Shown here: positions 31,724-44,521 of the stretch, one piece after another
How the letters are laid out: every line of letters starts with the position of its first letter
How positions within the stretch are numbered: the stretch's first letter is position 1
Assembly (NCBI GenBank): GCA_019400425.1
Contig: JAFREE010000070.1
Span: forward strand, 58,450 to 122,449
Length of the DNA stretch: 64,000 nucleotides
Direction: 5' to 3'
Source: Hymenochaete sp. R1
Lineage: Eukaryota; Basidiomycota; Agaricomycetes; Hymenochaetales; Hymenochaetaceae
Position numbers and translations under genes: made by a program
Notes under the pieces: model-generated
What the model was told of the DNA's origin: nothing
Databases searched by the model: none
The model's input: the letters and a program-made list of their open reading frames with translations, nothing else

Positions 31724-34700
31724 GCAAGACAGCTCCATGAAAATATACCGCTTCTCACAACCATCATCATCCAGCACTCGATTAACAAAAGGACTGACGC
31801 CATACCTTCCGTCAGAGCGCAAAAGATGAAATGAGACGAAATAGCAGTGCGGACTTGCGACATTGAAAAAGAACAGAAAAAAAGAACAGAAAAAAGGACC
31901 GGCCGTGGTAAGCCCCAAATTAGAGGCTCGTATTGTGGATTGACTTCACACAGGTCAACACCAAAGGGTGCGGGAAACGGAAGCGCCATCCAGACGGTGG
32001 TCGATGTTCAGATGTCAGAAAGTTTGAAATGGGGTCCTACCTTGAAAAAGAAACGATGAAAAAGAAGACTGAAAATGTTGGACGGAAAGCCGGAAAATGC
32101 AAGAAAAAATAGAGTGGGGTACGGGTCGTTATGAGAGAACTGATCATGATCCAACGTGTGCTTGTTGAAAAGAGCGGCGTTTGCCTCATTTTGCCTACGC
32201 ACATGTTCAGATCGCATAAGCTCCACCGTCATGTAAATCTATGAGACAGGAGAAGGTGTTTTTAGCGAACTGAAGGTGTTGCGATGGATACTAGGATTGG
32301 CGCAGACATCGACAAGAGCCTGGAAAATTATTCGAAAAGTTGGTGTGGTTGCGCAAAAATTCTTGATCTCACAGCATCCCTCATTGGTGGGACACCGGCC
32401 TGAATGAGGTTCGTATAAACTTCAGACGGTCAAAGTGACAGGTTCAAACCCGTACTGACCATTGTTTCCACGTTGGAGCAAACACGCTGTGCCAACTGTG
32501 CCTCATCCCCGCACGTTCTAGGCGTGCCTCGGTATTCGGAAGCATCGATATAGGTAAATCTCGGACTTTGTAGGAGTGAGGTCGCGCAATATGAAGGCGC
32601 CACCTTCGCTACCTGGTGAGATCATACGCGCGGCAAAAGTGTTTGCGATCACGGGCATCCTAACAATTTTTATGTCTTTTCATAAGTAAAAATAGAGACG
32701 AAAAAAGTACTTACTTGATGCACAGTTCCTGAGTAGATGACCTCCTACGGCCTACGGGCGGCTTTTACAAAACAAATGTTTGCCAAGGTATCCCGCCCAC
32801 AACCGTATGCAGTGGAGTAGACGAGAATAAATCGAAGCGTAAAAGCTTGGAAGGATCTCTTTCCGTAAAAATAAGTTGCATTGAAGATGTTTTCATCATG
32901 AAGGTATGTCCTCTCTGAAATAAAACATAAAATACAAGGCCTTGGTTCCTATTGCCCAATACGCATTTTACGCATTTTTTCTGTGGATGTTCTATATAAA
33001 GTATTATTAAATCACAAGAAGGACAAAGGCCGAGAAGCACATACAGTAGGTGGTGTGCCAAGCGTAAGTGACACGAGATTGCTTTCAAGAAACTGATCTT
33101 CGCTGCAAAAGAAGGAGTTATTTTCAATTATAAGCTCTTCTTAGAGGTCATTTGACGATCTACAAGACGTGATTTGAAGATTAAAGGTAGCAAAAAGGAA
33201 ACGATGTTCACAGACAAAAAAACGCTCACCTGAAAAAAACAATTTATTGAAAGCGGCATGCTTCGAACAATCCGGATGGCGGCAGAATGCTATCATGAGG
33301 TGAAGGTCGGGCATCCCGTCGAAAGCCGTAGTGCGACTCTTGAACTTGGATTGACTCAGGAGATGGTACAGTGGGAGTCATAATCATCCGTTTCTCCGAT
33401 AGTTACTGGTGGTAACACACTAAGCGCAGGTCCGACACACCGAAGTTTCTTGTTACAGCGGTTTCAGAAAACCTTGTCAGAGGGTGATTTTTTTCGTTGA
33501 TGTCGCGTTGTCCAAAAAAGGGGAAAGTTACCGCATTTGGAAAGCGACGAAGACATTCGCGGGACGCATCTCCTTTGCTTCCACCGCTCATCGTCGCTCA
33601 TCACTTGCCCGCCAACCCCCACCCCCGAGGATTTCTTTGCTGTGTGCATTCCTAGCGGCCATAGAAAGGTCGAGGAGAGTCGGAAAGCCCCTTGGGACAT
33701 GGGATGGAGGACGAACTGGCTCTGCAAAGGCAAAATTTAAAAGACCGCTGCCTCGCGCAACAGTGCTTTCCAAATGCGGTAGCTTCCCTTTTTTGGACAA
33801 CGCGACATCAACGAAAAAAATCACCCTCTGACAAGGTTTTCTGAAACCGCTGTAAAGCTGAATTCTGTTAAGATGTCAATGCCAAGAGCACTCAACATAA
33901 TCGCTCTCAGATGGGACAAAGACTCACATCATGTGCTCCATAAGTTTCTCACTGTATGGTACCAGGTCCTCGTTTGTGTTCTTCAGGTAGTTCGTCCGTT
34001 ACTGGTCATCAGTCTTCTGACCAGACCATAAGGATCTTGTAGACCCTCAGTCAGTCTTCCTGAGAAAGTCTCGGTAAAACGGCCAGGTTACAGATCGTTC
34101 TCATTCAAGGTAAAATGTTAGGAGTCAACCAACAGAAGGACAGACGGCTGGTCGCAGCAAGGTCGCACCAACCTCATCAACCGTAAAATTGGTATAGACC
34201 CTTTACACTTCCCTAGTCTTTGAAGTGGGAACATGAAACAGAACCCGTTCTCCCTTTACCGCAAGAATATAGAAAGGGAGACTCGAGCGTGTAGCGATCC
34301 TGAGACAATGAGAAGTCCTGCCTGGCCTTCTGTTTGACATTCAATCAGCTATGATAGTTCTGTAAGCTCATTCAAGGACCGTACGGGCGGAAATGAAAAC
34401 GTACCCTTGAAATGGTGTTCTTCCAATTGACTGACTCCCTTTACCCCTCGTCGCACTCCCACCTCCAGCCACAGCGATCCAATGTACAGTCAAACGTTTC
34501 TTTTAGAGCTTGAATAGTCTTTCAGTGGCATTGAATGGAGCGACGCTGGGTCGAGCCATCACAGATGTTGCAGAACAACTTAAAGAACCGCGATTGGCCG
34601 AACGAGTACACGAAGCTTATAAATCTTTTCGTTCGAATAGTGTCCCCGTCACGCACATCCTCCCCGTCGTCCTACGTTGGATGAGACATCAAAGCATTAT

Positions 34701-35192
34701 TGCCGGTAAATGATCCTATGGTCCATAAAGGGAGGTAGCACAGGAGACGAAGACAGTTCAGAGCATCGACGTCGGTGCGGCTCTACAATATTCCTAACTT
34801 AGTAAGGATTTCCCACCACTTCTGATCCGTTCGTTAAAGTTTGAAGCCTTTATGAGACTTCAGATGCTCTTTTTTCCCGAGTAAATAATAGCGACATTCT
34901 AAAGTTCAAATCTCCGTGGGTCGACGAAAAAAAATCGTGTTCTTTTGAGTTGAGTTAATCCTCGTCGAGGAACACTGGGCACAGCCCACCAGACACATTT
35001 ATTGATCCGTACAGGAGCTAGCCAATATGGGATCTACTGAGACGATAGAGGGTAGGAAGATGTAGAGTGCCAAAGATGAAGAAAAAAGACGACAAAAGTT
35101 GATGCTCAACATCGATCGTTAGGGAAGTGATGTGCCCGTGAAAAAAGTAGAGTTGAAGGGTATGAACGAGAAGGTGTATAAAGCGAAAGTTC
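31724..35192. other. Long gene-poor stretch containing an inverted-repeat element
   Basis: About 3.4 kb between the secreted-protein gene and the end of the DUF1996 gene. It holds the element at 33454-33854 and one protein-like stretch at about 34508-34710 (see findings). No complete gene was found. A GGTTCAAACCC word near 32440 resembles a tRNA B box, but no cloverleaf could be drawn. Confidence 0.4.
33454..33854. mobile_element. Non-autonomous inverted-repeat element (MITE-like), TA-flanked
   Basis: The outer arms (33456 to about 33545 and about 33765 to 33852) are inverted copies of about 90 bp with only a few differences. Each starts CAGCGGTTTCAGAAAACC and continues through TTGTCAGAGGGTGATT to CCGCATTTGGAAAGC. 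TA dinucleotides flank both ends (33454-33455 and 33853-33854), fitting Tc1/mariner-type insertion. The 220-bp centre has no transposase. Any reading frames inside are by-products of the palindrome. Confidence 0.85.
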
Positions 35193-36845
35193 TCAGAAAG
35201 CCGACCTTTTCGCGTTGTGGTCGAAGTGGCGCTTGAGGCCTCCGCTAGAATTGCGTGCAACCATCCTATTGGACACTTCACGACGCTGCGGTTTGCAGCT
35301 TCCGGAACCAGTAGATGAAGCTGACGACGTCGTTCCTGAGGATGAAGAGGTGGTCATGTCGGAACCCCCGTCTCCGATCGCGATCAAATTACCAGGTGAT
35401 ACCGTGGCAGTGGCAGAGACGGATGCATCGACAGTAGCTGATGTTACGGAGGTCGCTCCAGCGTCAGTGCTCGAAGACGCTCCTGCGCCCATGGCTGACG
35501 ATGTTTCCAATGATGCAGTCGATGATGCCTCTGTTTCAGCACTCGAAGAGTCGCTTGTGCCAGAGGCAGACGCCTGAGCTGTGGAAGAGCCGGACGCGGA
35601 TGAATCACCGATAGCCGGTTCGGAGTCGCAGGTTTGGATGCCGTTGAATGGGATAGGGTTGCAACCCGGAAGCTCGTTGAATGGGCCATCAATTTCCTCG
35701 TCGACCACCCGGGAGATAGAGCATGAAGCTGCCTTGGCTTCATCGACATACGCGGCGAATGGTGCGCATCCACCAACATTCTGGTACAGGTCAGCAGTGC
35801 ATTCGTTAGTGGCCTGCTGAAGGATATCGACATCCCATCCATTGTAGAAATCAGCATGGAAACCAAGGCCAGTCTCGTCTCCGAAAGAGAACACTGAAAT
35901 AAGGTTGACGAATATAAGAAATGAGTCATCTCCATGAGAGCCAGAAAAGCTCACCCCAGTTGTTCGCACCACTGACGAAGTCGAAGTCACCGACGCCAAA
36001 GACCCATTCATGGAAAAGAGTAATGAGCTGATTTATATGTTAGTAAAGCGAGGTGCGTCACAGATCGCGAGACTCACTTTCACAGGGTGCGAATCAGGGC
36101 AATCGCCAGAGTCTGGTGCGCCGCCCAATGGATAGCTCATGTGGCTTTTGTGATCGTCAGTGTCTAAGTTCACGCCATCCCAGCAACTGGGGAAGACAAT
36201 TTGCGCGCGTAATCCGTCCGGGCAGTTGTGCGTCGGGAACGTGTTGCTCACATCACTGACGCCATTATAGTCGAGACACTTGAAGTTCACTGCCCTGTCT
36301 GCCTGATTAGACTCATCATATGATGTACGGGTCATGTCTCCGGCAAGCATACGGAAATCTTTCGGGAAGGCAAGGACAGTCGAATTGGAGCTTGTTGGAC
36401 GTTGGAGGTCTAAAAGCATCTCATAATAAGACGAAGTTCATAATATTATTGCCTAGATTGACTCACAGTACATATCCGAAAAAGCTAAGGGAATGAGAGT
36501 CAATGACCCATTATCACTCTGGTGGTAGAGTTGCGGTGCCCAATAGTTACTGACTGAAATGAGCATTTGTTTCGGATCCGTTCCGTCAAAGATAACACAC
36601 CTCTTGTCAATCTGCACAGGCGAAGTTGTGCATTCACTTCCCTGCAAGCTGTCATACGAAATTTCCGGGCCAAAATTGCTGGCTCCAGCGATATTATGGA
36701 CGTGGCTCGAGACTTTTCCGGGTGAGACGATTGGGTCGAGACGCTCTGAAACGAGCGATCCTTGCTGAATAATCCAGAAACCATGGACAGAGGAAGAAAG
36801 AGAAAGAAGTGCCGCAAGCGTGGTGCTGGAGAACGTGAAGAACAT
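35193..36845 (-). CDS. Secreted DUF1996-domain protein, 494 aa
   Basis: Four exons on the minus strand: 36845-36467, 36409-36078, 36027-35955 and 35893-35193 (1485 nt, in frame). A signal peptide of about 22 residues (LAALLSLSSSVHGFW) leads into the DUF1996 domain. Visible hallmarks are ERLDPIVSPGKVSSHVHNIAGASNF, SNYWAPQLY, FRMLAGD, CPDGLRAQIVFPSCWDG, SHMSYPLGG...GDCPDSHPVK, and later VFSFGDETGLGFHADFYNGWD with several conserved cysteines. The C-terminal 120 residues are a Ser/Thr/Ala-rich tail (about 35560-35300), probably O-mannosylated. It ends in RSAF without a clear GPI signal. DUF1996 proteins are fungal extracellular or cell-wall-associated proteins of undefined biochemistry. A TATATAAG element lies about 225 bases upstream (near 37075). 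Confidence 0.9.
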
Positions 36846-37688
36846 TGTTCAACTTATGGACGCGTCTCTTATTTGCCTGTTGTAACAAATGGAGAACCAA
36901 AGTTGGGAAGGTAAAGGAAAGTAGGTTAGAAATGAGTGTGGAGGAAAAAAGAGCGACGAGGTCCTGCGTTCGTTCGTGGACGCGCGCAGTAAAGTTTAAA
37001 GGGGAGCGCGTTCAGAGGATATTGAGGGGGGTCGGGGCGATAGATAACGCTGAGCCATTTTACACGGCCTTATATATGCGTTCCTTGGCCGTGCCCAGCC
37101 GAGTAGATACATCGGAGAACCTCGTCATCATCTAGACCTGGACCCACATCCAGAAAAAGCAATTCCGACCAATAGCGGCTCGAGTACCGAAATTGGCTTT
37201 ACGATCATCCCGCTCATCAAAATTGAGGGGCTCAATTTCGCGATGCAACTCGATGGGGACGAGACGCGTTTTGTCAGACAAAACAGTGGTGGTGATGATA
37301 AACAATTCCGATTGTTACGTGCCTAAGGTGCTGAGAGAAAGAAAGGCAAAAAAAGTACAGATTCCTGATACAGGTGCGAAACGATCAAGTTTATAAAATA
37401 TGTTCCAAAACAGCAGCGGTATCTTACAAACAAAGCAAAGCTGAAATGCATACTCATGACTTCTGAATGTCTTTGTTCCATGAACGAAAGTTGAAAATGT
37501 CGGCAGTAATTATTGACCTCGGTGATCGTCATGCCTTGCGTCCTGTGATAATGCAAAATCGGTTGTCAGGAACAATGATGGTATTCGAGGCGTTGGAAGG
37601 CATAATACCGAGAATCTCTTCCCAACGTTTCGTGTTCACGTCCTTAGTAGGCCTGGGTGTAGTTCTCGCCGAATCGGACCTTTGGTCA
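36846..37688. other. Upstream region of the DUF1996 gene, no additional gene
   Basis: This holds the promoter of the DUF1996 gene (TATATAAG on the minus strand near 37069-37078) and the 3' flank of the next minus-strand gene. Short frames on either strand have no support. Confidence 0.4.
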
Positions 37689-40371
37689 TCACTTGCCGAG
37701 CGAGACACCTAATGCCCAAATAGATGACCAGTCAGACTCTAAGCTGAAGTCAGGATCGATCAAACCCACATTATTCTCCAACGGCTTCAAAGACCCTTCA
37801 TCTTCGGACTCTGGGTCTTCTTCATCCCCTTCTGCATCCGCATCAGAATAGAACGGCGATTTCCTTCGTACCTCGACCGGAATACGAGCCCCAACTGGTG
37901 GCGCGCTTGGTACTGTCAGCGCGGCATTGCCATTTGTACTCGTATCGTCATTTGCATTTGATCCTTGCGTTGTCTGAGGTCTCGGATCGTCGTCTGTGGT
38001 TTTGCTTGACGACACCGTTGCTTTGGCGGTGATCGTATACGGTGCATACGCCGACGCATTCTGATTCTGTTGAACTCTGGTGGTTGTATCTGCATCAACA
38101 GTAGGCTTATTAGATTTCCCGAAATCTGCCTGTCGAAGGCGGAACTGGGAAGATGAGACGGGCTGGGGCGTTATCATTCGGTGCGGTAATTTCATGAGGT
38201 CTTCGCTAGTAAGGCGTGGACGCGCGCCTAAAAGCGGAGGAGGCGGAACATCCGAGGGCTTAGTTGCCGAGGTGACTGGTGTTACATTCGCTTTCAGTCT
38301 GGTCTTTTGGGGACCCACGAGAGGTATTGAGTTCGAGGATGAATGCAAGGGCATTGTATTGACGTCAGCGAGATAGTACATTGCCTTGGTTTTTCGGCCC
38401 GGAGCTCGCCGCGATTTACCTTTTGTCGCGGAAGAAGACACACTTTCAGGAGCTGAGGAAACAGAAGCGTCCTCACCCGTATCTCTTGCATTTGAAGCGG
38501 AAACAGCACCAGCTTGATCAGCAAGGACGTCCAAAGCAGACGTTTGCCTTTCCGGACCAATAGAACGTTCCCGTGCGATTGGTTGCATTTCGTCCCCATC
38601 CACCCTATCGACTCGTTTTCGTTTTCTTGCTGAGAGATTGGCATCGTCATTAGGCGTATTCGAGATATCTCGAGGTTTAGGGCTGAATACAGTTCGCGCC
38701 ACCGATAGCAGACTATCCATTGCACTGGAAGGAACCTTCGCTGCAGATGGATCAGTAATCGGGGTAATGGTTCTCCCACGTGGTTCATCTTTATTTAAAC
38801 TTGAATCTTTGCTTTGTTCAGGTGCTTTTTGAGATGCATCGGTAACGGGTTGTTTGATGGTGGAAGACGAAACTCGATCCTGCTCGCTTGGAAGATTATG
38901 AAGTAACGTTTCTCTTTGGTTCGGCGGCTGAGCCGGCGACTCCTTTGGCGTGGAGAGCGGTTGGTTGAACGTATTGAATGTATATGAACCAGGTCCGTAG
39001 AAAGGCCATCCAGAAGAGGGGACATAACCACGAGGTGGCTGAGGATAGAATGGCATAGATTGTCCTGAGGAGTTCAAGGACCCAGGAGGCATGAAGAACT
39101 GTTGCGAAAATGACGAGCTCTGAGATGGATACATAGAGTTTGGAAATTGCCGAGCGGATTTCGCGCGAATAGGTTGAGAAGGCTTTTGCGATGAATTGCC
39201 TGCCTTTTCTTTCTCGGTTCGTTCTTTTTCGGCGTCAACATTCCGAGGTGAATTATAGGAGAAATCCGTCGATACGATACCAGACCCTGAACTATTCGAT
39301 AGATCGTTCTGTGTGGTTGGTGGAGATGCTCCATTCGCTTCAACCTGTTCTTCCATGACATACATTGCTCGTCCAAGCACCGTTGCACGCTTCTTGCCAA
39401 TTTTTCGAGCTGCAAGGAGCAGGTGTTCAGCTCGCGCATCAGCCATGACGGGAGCGTATGTAAAGTAATTGGCCGTTTTCTTTTTCCTGTGAGGTTTGGA
39501 TGATAAAACCTTATCCTCTTGGCTCCTGTAGTGGCCGGGGCTCTGCTTCGACGGTAGTATGCGCAAATGCTTAGAACGAGGGTGAGAAAAATCAGCCAGA
39601 CCCTTCAATGATTCCAAAGACCGGGAGCTCATAAGAAGAGCAGGTCGCAATTGAGCTAGTTCAGCCTCTATTGAAGCCATCCTACTCTGCTGATCGGCAA
39701 GCTGCAGATGGAAGGTGAGACGCGGAGAACGCATAGAAGAGTTTTAAAGCGTACTTTATCCTTCAAGTGCATATTTTCAATCTCGAGAGCTGATTTCCTA
39801 TAACCATCCTTCACGACAATAAGCGAAGATATTGAAAAACATAAAATGAGAAGCGCACTTTATTCTTATACCACCATTGTGAGGTCAAGTTGGCTTGAGC
39901 TACGAGTGCCTCGGAAATCCTCTGTAGGCTTGCTTTCTCGGCATCCCAAAGGTCATAATCTTCCTTGGTCTTGCATATAATCATTTGCTGTTGTTGTCGT
40001 AGTCTTTGGATCGTTTCCGCCTGATCGAGCATCTGGGTTCTCGCAGGTAACACAGCCGTCAACCTCAACACCATATCCACAAGTTCATCCTCCACCGCGT
40101 CCGCGCGCTCCTTGCCTTTATGAGACCCAAGCTTCTTTTGAATGGACAAAGCGCGTGATCTTATGTTTTTGACTTCATCCTCGTCCAGTGGAATAGGTGT
40201 TGGGCTCTGAGAACACGATTCCGGTCCCTCCAATTGGCTGGACTGAAGCGCGAAAGCATCCGAGCTGGAACCCACAAGCTGAGGCTGGGTTGGGGATGAA
40301 AAGTGAAAATTGGACGATGCTGATAGTTGATTGAAGGCAGTTGCAAGTAGTGGGGGTGGGTGGGAAGACAT
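37689..40371 (-). CDS. Large coiled-coil/disordered protein, 859 aa
   Basis: Three exons on the minus strand: 40371-39859, 39808-39755 and 39701-37689 (2580 nt, in frame). The ATG at 40371 is used; nine bases upstream is only a TTG. Residues from about 60 to 260 are helical and Gln/Glu/Lys-rich (IQRLRQQQQMIICKTKEDYDLWDAEKASLQ, later QQSRMASIEAELAQLRPALL), a likely coiled coil. A short conserved-looking block follows (KKKTANYFTYAPVMADARAEHLLLAARKIGKKRATVLGRAM), after which about 550 residues are disordered and rich in Ser, Pro, Thr and Asn. The acidic C-terminal end includes EGDEEDPESEDEG and a final FSLESDWSSIWALGVSLGK. Basic patches suggest a nuclear protein. No known domain was recognised and no function is proposed. 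Confidence 0.8.
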
Positions 40372-40655
40372 GGTTGACAACGAGGGTCGAGGAGATGGGA
40401 AGGCATAGTGGGTCTGGCATTGCCGGTGATGTTGGGCGAAAATCCGTCACAAACGAGGTCAATAAAGCCAAATAACACGACGCGCCCTGATCACCTGACA
40501 GAAAAAGGGCGCTAAATCAATATCGACTAGAAACGAGAAGTACTGTACAAGATGAGAAATTTGAGCTACAATAATATATAACATAAACAAAAGCTTTATA
40601 TAACTACGCGAAAAAAATCCCTCCAGTAATATATTTATCCGATCAGCTCCATCCG

Positions 40656-43600
40656 TTAGTCAGTTCTCCCTCCAGACCGCGTGAGTTTTTTCCACCCTTT
40701 GACCCAGCTGCTACCCTCACCTTTTCTATCACGTTTGTTTAACTTTCCTCCTTGACCTTTATCTGGGCCATCATCTTTTTCGAGTAAAACTTTCCTCCAT
40801 TTCTGACCTGTTTCAGGCAGCTTGCCCTCATCTGTCGTCCAATCTTCATTCCCATCGACAGGAGGAAGGGCCGGTGTGGCCGCACGGCTCACATACGACG
40901 CCCCATGGTGCACGGGAGTGCTCTCGTCGTCAGAGTTGCTAAGAGAATCGTTGAAGAACGTCTTCTTTTGGTCTGAATTATGCGTACTTGTAGACCCGCG
41001 AGTTGCATGATTAATAGAAAGAATGGATTGTCGCGGCGCAACAGTTTCAGACTTCCCGCTTCCGCGTCTCGAAGCAAAATCGATAGTTTCTACACCTACA
41101 GCTGGCCCAATCTCTCGCCTCGGATCAGAGCTCTTCGTCGAATGCCTTTGAATTGGAAGGCCGGGTGATGTAGGAGTCTCGCTGTCTACGCTCTGTCTCG
41201 GTCCCCGACTGATAGATGAATCTCTTCCCCTTGTTGTAGGAGTCGCGGGTGCACCTTCATCTCCTTCATTAACATGTCCACCGGGAGTACCACCTTTGGC
41301 CGATGAAAACAAATCATCTTTCGCTTTGCCCTTTGGATCAATGGCTGGAGACTGAGGGGGCGTGTGTCTCTTCGAACGAGTAGATGCTATCCTTGATTTT
41401 ACTGAGGAGGCAGGACTCTGATTCTCTGCGGCACCTGTACCGGCACGAGGAAGTGCGATTGGAGCACCCACCACTTTTTCATCCCCAGAATGAGGATGAG
41501 GGGGCGTACGCGCGCGCACGCTGGTAGTGGGAGAGGGGACTGAAGATGCGAAGGCCTCCTTGACTTGGGCATTGGGAACGCGTCTCCTACTAGGGCTATC
41601 AGGAGTGGCCACAACCTTTGCATTAGATGAGAGAGGCCGTTGGGGTCTGTTAGGTTGAGAGCGCTGCTCATTTCTTTTATTTGAACCGGGAATGTGGGGA
41701 ATGGGTGCGCTTATAGGGAGGGAGGTCGATTTGGGATCATCTCGTTTGCGGCCGAAGAAGGAATGCTTTTTCCCGTCCCTTGACTTCCTCAAGAAGCTGA
41801 ACGTACGACTTGGAGATGTTGGTTGGGACGAGATTGGCGACTCTTCTGCGATCGTCGAAGCCCTTTGACGGTGTCCCTGAGTAGGTTGAATGGCAGACTC
41901 GTCGTCCTCCGGATTAATTTGTAAACTAAGATTAGACCTAGATTCTTTCTGGCCACGAGTACGTGAACTCGAGCCTTCGCGTGCACGATGGGGAGAATTT
42001 CGCCCCCGATTTCTTCGTCCAGAATCTGAGCTTGATCCCCGAGATTTTGAAGCAGATCCCCTTGTCCGTAAGAACTTTCTCTTCTCCTGCGTACCATCCG
42101 AGCCTTTTGACATTCTTGACATCATAGACGTTGCGCCTTGCGATTCAATGCTTGCCTTCCTGGTCACTGGTGGTCGTACTTTATGAAGCGCAAGCCACTA
42201 TACAAAATTTATACCGTGGAAGACATTCTTCAGGAAGGAAGCTAAAGGATTGGGAGTCGGCGGACGGACCTTATGATCAAGAAGCTTCTTTGCATCGGGC
42301 CGTCCACTTGGTTGCTTTGTTAGCGCTTCACTGATGAAAGCAATGGCTAGATTCCACCTGTTAGTATTTGCACCTGAAATGCGACTCTCGCACTGACCCT
42401 CTTCCGATACGTTTGCAAAATCCAGATCGCCTTTCTCGATCTTAAAATGCTCCCCCATCACCTTGTGGCAATATTCACTAGTCGATGCCCCGGAAAAGGG
42501 ATAGACGCCAGTCAAAATTAGGCAAGCACTAACGCTGATATAATTATGGTGATGAAGCTTTCGAGTGAGGGGCTAGTTCATTCAAGATAGAAAAAGGCTA
42601 ATGCTTACCCCACTGCCCAGATATCATTTTTAGATCCTACCGGAATCGACCCATCATTTAAATGGGCGTGGTTCTGATTACGACGGGCCAATAAAACTTC
42701 CGGGGCAAGATACCAGTCTGTGCCCACCACATCGAGCTTGGTACTTTCAGTGACATGGAGAGCTCTAGTCAATGAATTAACCTCAATTTCAGACAGGCTA
42801 TAGGAAGAGTGGATACGCACAAACCAAAATCACCGATTTTTGCGTACGTTTCACCGAAATTATTGCTGGAGAGTAGTATATTGTCCGGCCTGCGATTTCA
42901 TTGGATAAGCGTTTTTCAGGTTTAAAAAAGACAGGGAAAGAATCACTTTAGGTCACGATGAATGATGTCGTTATCATGAAGGAACGCGGCGCCCTTGAGA
43001 ATGTCGCTACAGATTGTAGTACAGTTAGCCAAGAGAGATCATTGGTTAACATCCACTCACGCTACGATACCGATTGCGGTGTGATTTGGGAAATATTTCT
43101 TAGACTCTCTGTCGTCCTCTTCAGGCATCCATATGTCCTCCTCTGGCTTCATATCGTCGTCTAGTGCAGGCTTCTTGCCTTTATCTTTCTTAGACGGCTT
43201 TTTATTCCACAAATATGGATTGTACTTTGTCATAACCGTGTAGAGGTCGCCTTGCTCCATATATTCCAAGCTGATATAGAACCTATCTCTCACTTCAAAG
43301 GCTCCATAGAACTGGATCTATGGCAGTGTCGTGATGTTAGCTAAACAATGCTGTCACAGGAATATGCTGGCTCACAAGGGAGGCGCTGTAATTTTTCTCA
43401 GTTTCGTCCGTCAATCTGTCTCTAATGATTTTCAATTCCTCGAGAATTCGTATCTCGTTCTCTGCGAACCCCCTGATTTTTCGCCGCGCATCTATAGTCA
43501 CTGCTCCGATTGGCACAGCCCTGAGCAATTGCCTTCGAGCTTCGGGAGAATCTTCCCGTCTTCCACTGTCGAGCGTTCGTTGCCTTTCCAAGCCGCCAAT

Positions 43601-43914
43601 TTTGGGTAGCTCACGCCGTTCCATTAGGATAGCTCGCTTTTCCTCTGACATCACAAATCCCAAATCAAAGACTTTAAGCGCCACTTCTTTCTTTTCGATA
43701 CCGGAGCGGTCTTCAGCTTTCTGTAACACCAAGTTCCGTCAGATTGTGCTCAGCTGGGTTTAGGAAATAGGAATCCACATACAACTATAGCAGCCCACAT
43801 GCCAGTCGCAATGACTTTTTCGGGATGTATATCTCGGGTTCGAAGCTGGACATCGTCGTAGCTGTTATCGCGCCGCCACGTGTGAAACGCAAGATTTTTC
43901 TCTTTGGGAGGCAT
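40656..43914 (-). CDS. Serine/threonine protein kinase with long disordered basic tail, 964 aa
   Basis: Eight exons on the minus strand: 43914-43783, 43720-43376, 43317-43061, 43006-42947, 42889-42821, 42797-42609, 42534-42215 and 42178-40656 (2895 nt, in frame). The kinase domain shows VALKVFDLG (Lys near 60), NEIRILEEL, IQFYGAFEVRDRFYISLEYMEQGDL, DIIHRDLKPDN (catalytic loop near 262), KIGDFG (near 287), VGTDWYLAPEVL and a GVSACLILTGVYPF helix, so all core motifs are intact and catalysis is likely. Two insertions are unusual: about 55 charged residues after the ATP-lysine strand, and a Lys/Asp/Glu-rich loop around SKKDKGKKPALDDDMKPEED. The last 500 residues are Ser/Arg/Pro-rich and disordered, with clustered phosphorylation-type motifs. 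The closest kinase subfamily could not be decided. It is divergent from the membrane-protein gene at 44522. Confidence 0.85.
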
Positions 43915-44521
43915 GACAGGGATGAAGGTCACCGATCAACCTTGAGAAGTGAAGAGATGGTTCTCCTAAAAATAGCGCCCTGAAAGAGGAATATGCTGAT
44001 GATGGTCTGATGGGAGGCACTTTTGTTTTAAGTAGGGGGCTAAAAGGAAATAACACTATGACTTTAAGAGAAGGGGATCGTTAAGAGAGTAGCAGTCAGC
44101 TGCACTTTGCGGTATCGACTTTCCTTGCTTTGCGACACTGCTGTTGGCGATTAAGCAGCCTAAATGGCGTAAAGCAGGCATAATTACAGTAAAGAGGCAT
44201 TTCATATTTCGCCCCTACCAAAAGAATCCAAGCGGTGGCGTAACGAAGTTCAAGATTCGCTGTGGTGGCGAACGTAAGAAACAAGGTTAGGGTCTCAGAT
44301 ATTTAATCATATTATTCTCCGGTGCCCGGACATTCCAGATTAACAATGATCGACGCCTTTTAGTTACCTAATATCGGCGAGTCGGCAATGAGCAACTGGC
44401 TCTGGCGCTCTGTGGGGGCGTGTTTCCCTCTCTTTCGCATAAACCACTGGGCTCACCTCAGTCTGCGACAAATTGACTGAGGTCAATATCGAGAGAATAA
44501 TCGGGAATTTTCAGCTGTACG
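43915..44521. promoter_or_regulatory. Shared divergent promoter region
   Basis: 607 bases separate the start codons of the kinase (minus) and the one-pass membrane protein (plus). No TATA consensus stands out on either side. The two genes probably share this bidirectional upstream region. Confidence 0.45.

Noticed and set aside
32395..32465. Possible tRNA: GGTTCAAACCC resembles the internal B box
   Set aside because: No matching A box, acceptor stem or five-base T stem could be paired around it.
33484..33831. Open frames on both strands at 33.5-33.8 kb
   Set aside because: They are created by the inverted repeats of the element itself; the two strands give near-identical translations from the arms.
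42380..42420. Additional short intron in the kinase near EEGQCESRISGANTN
   Set aside because: Candidate GT/AG pairs give introns of 24-53 nt that break the frame of the following conserved segment; reading through keeps the frame.
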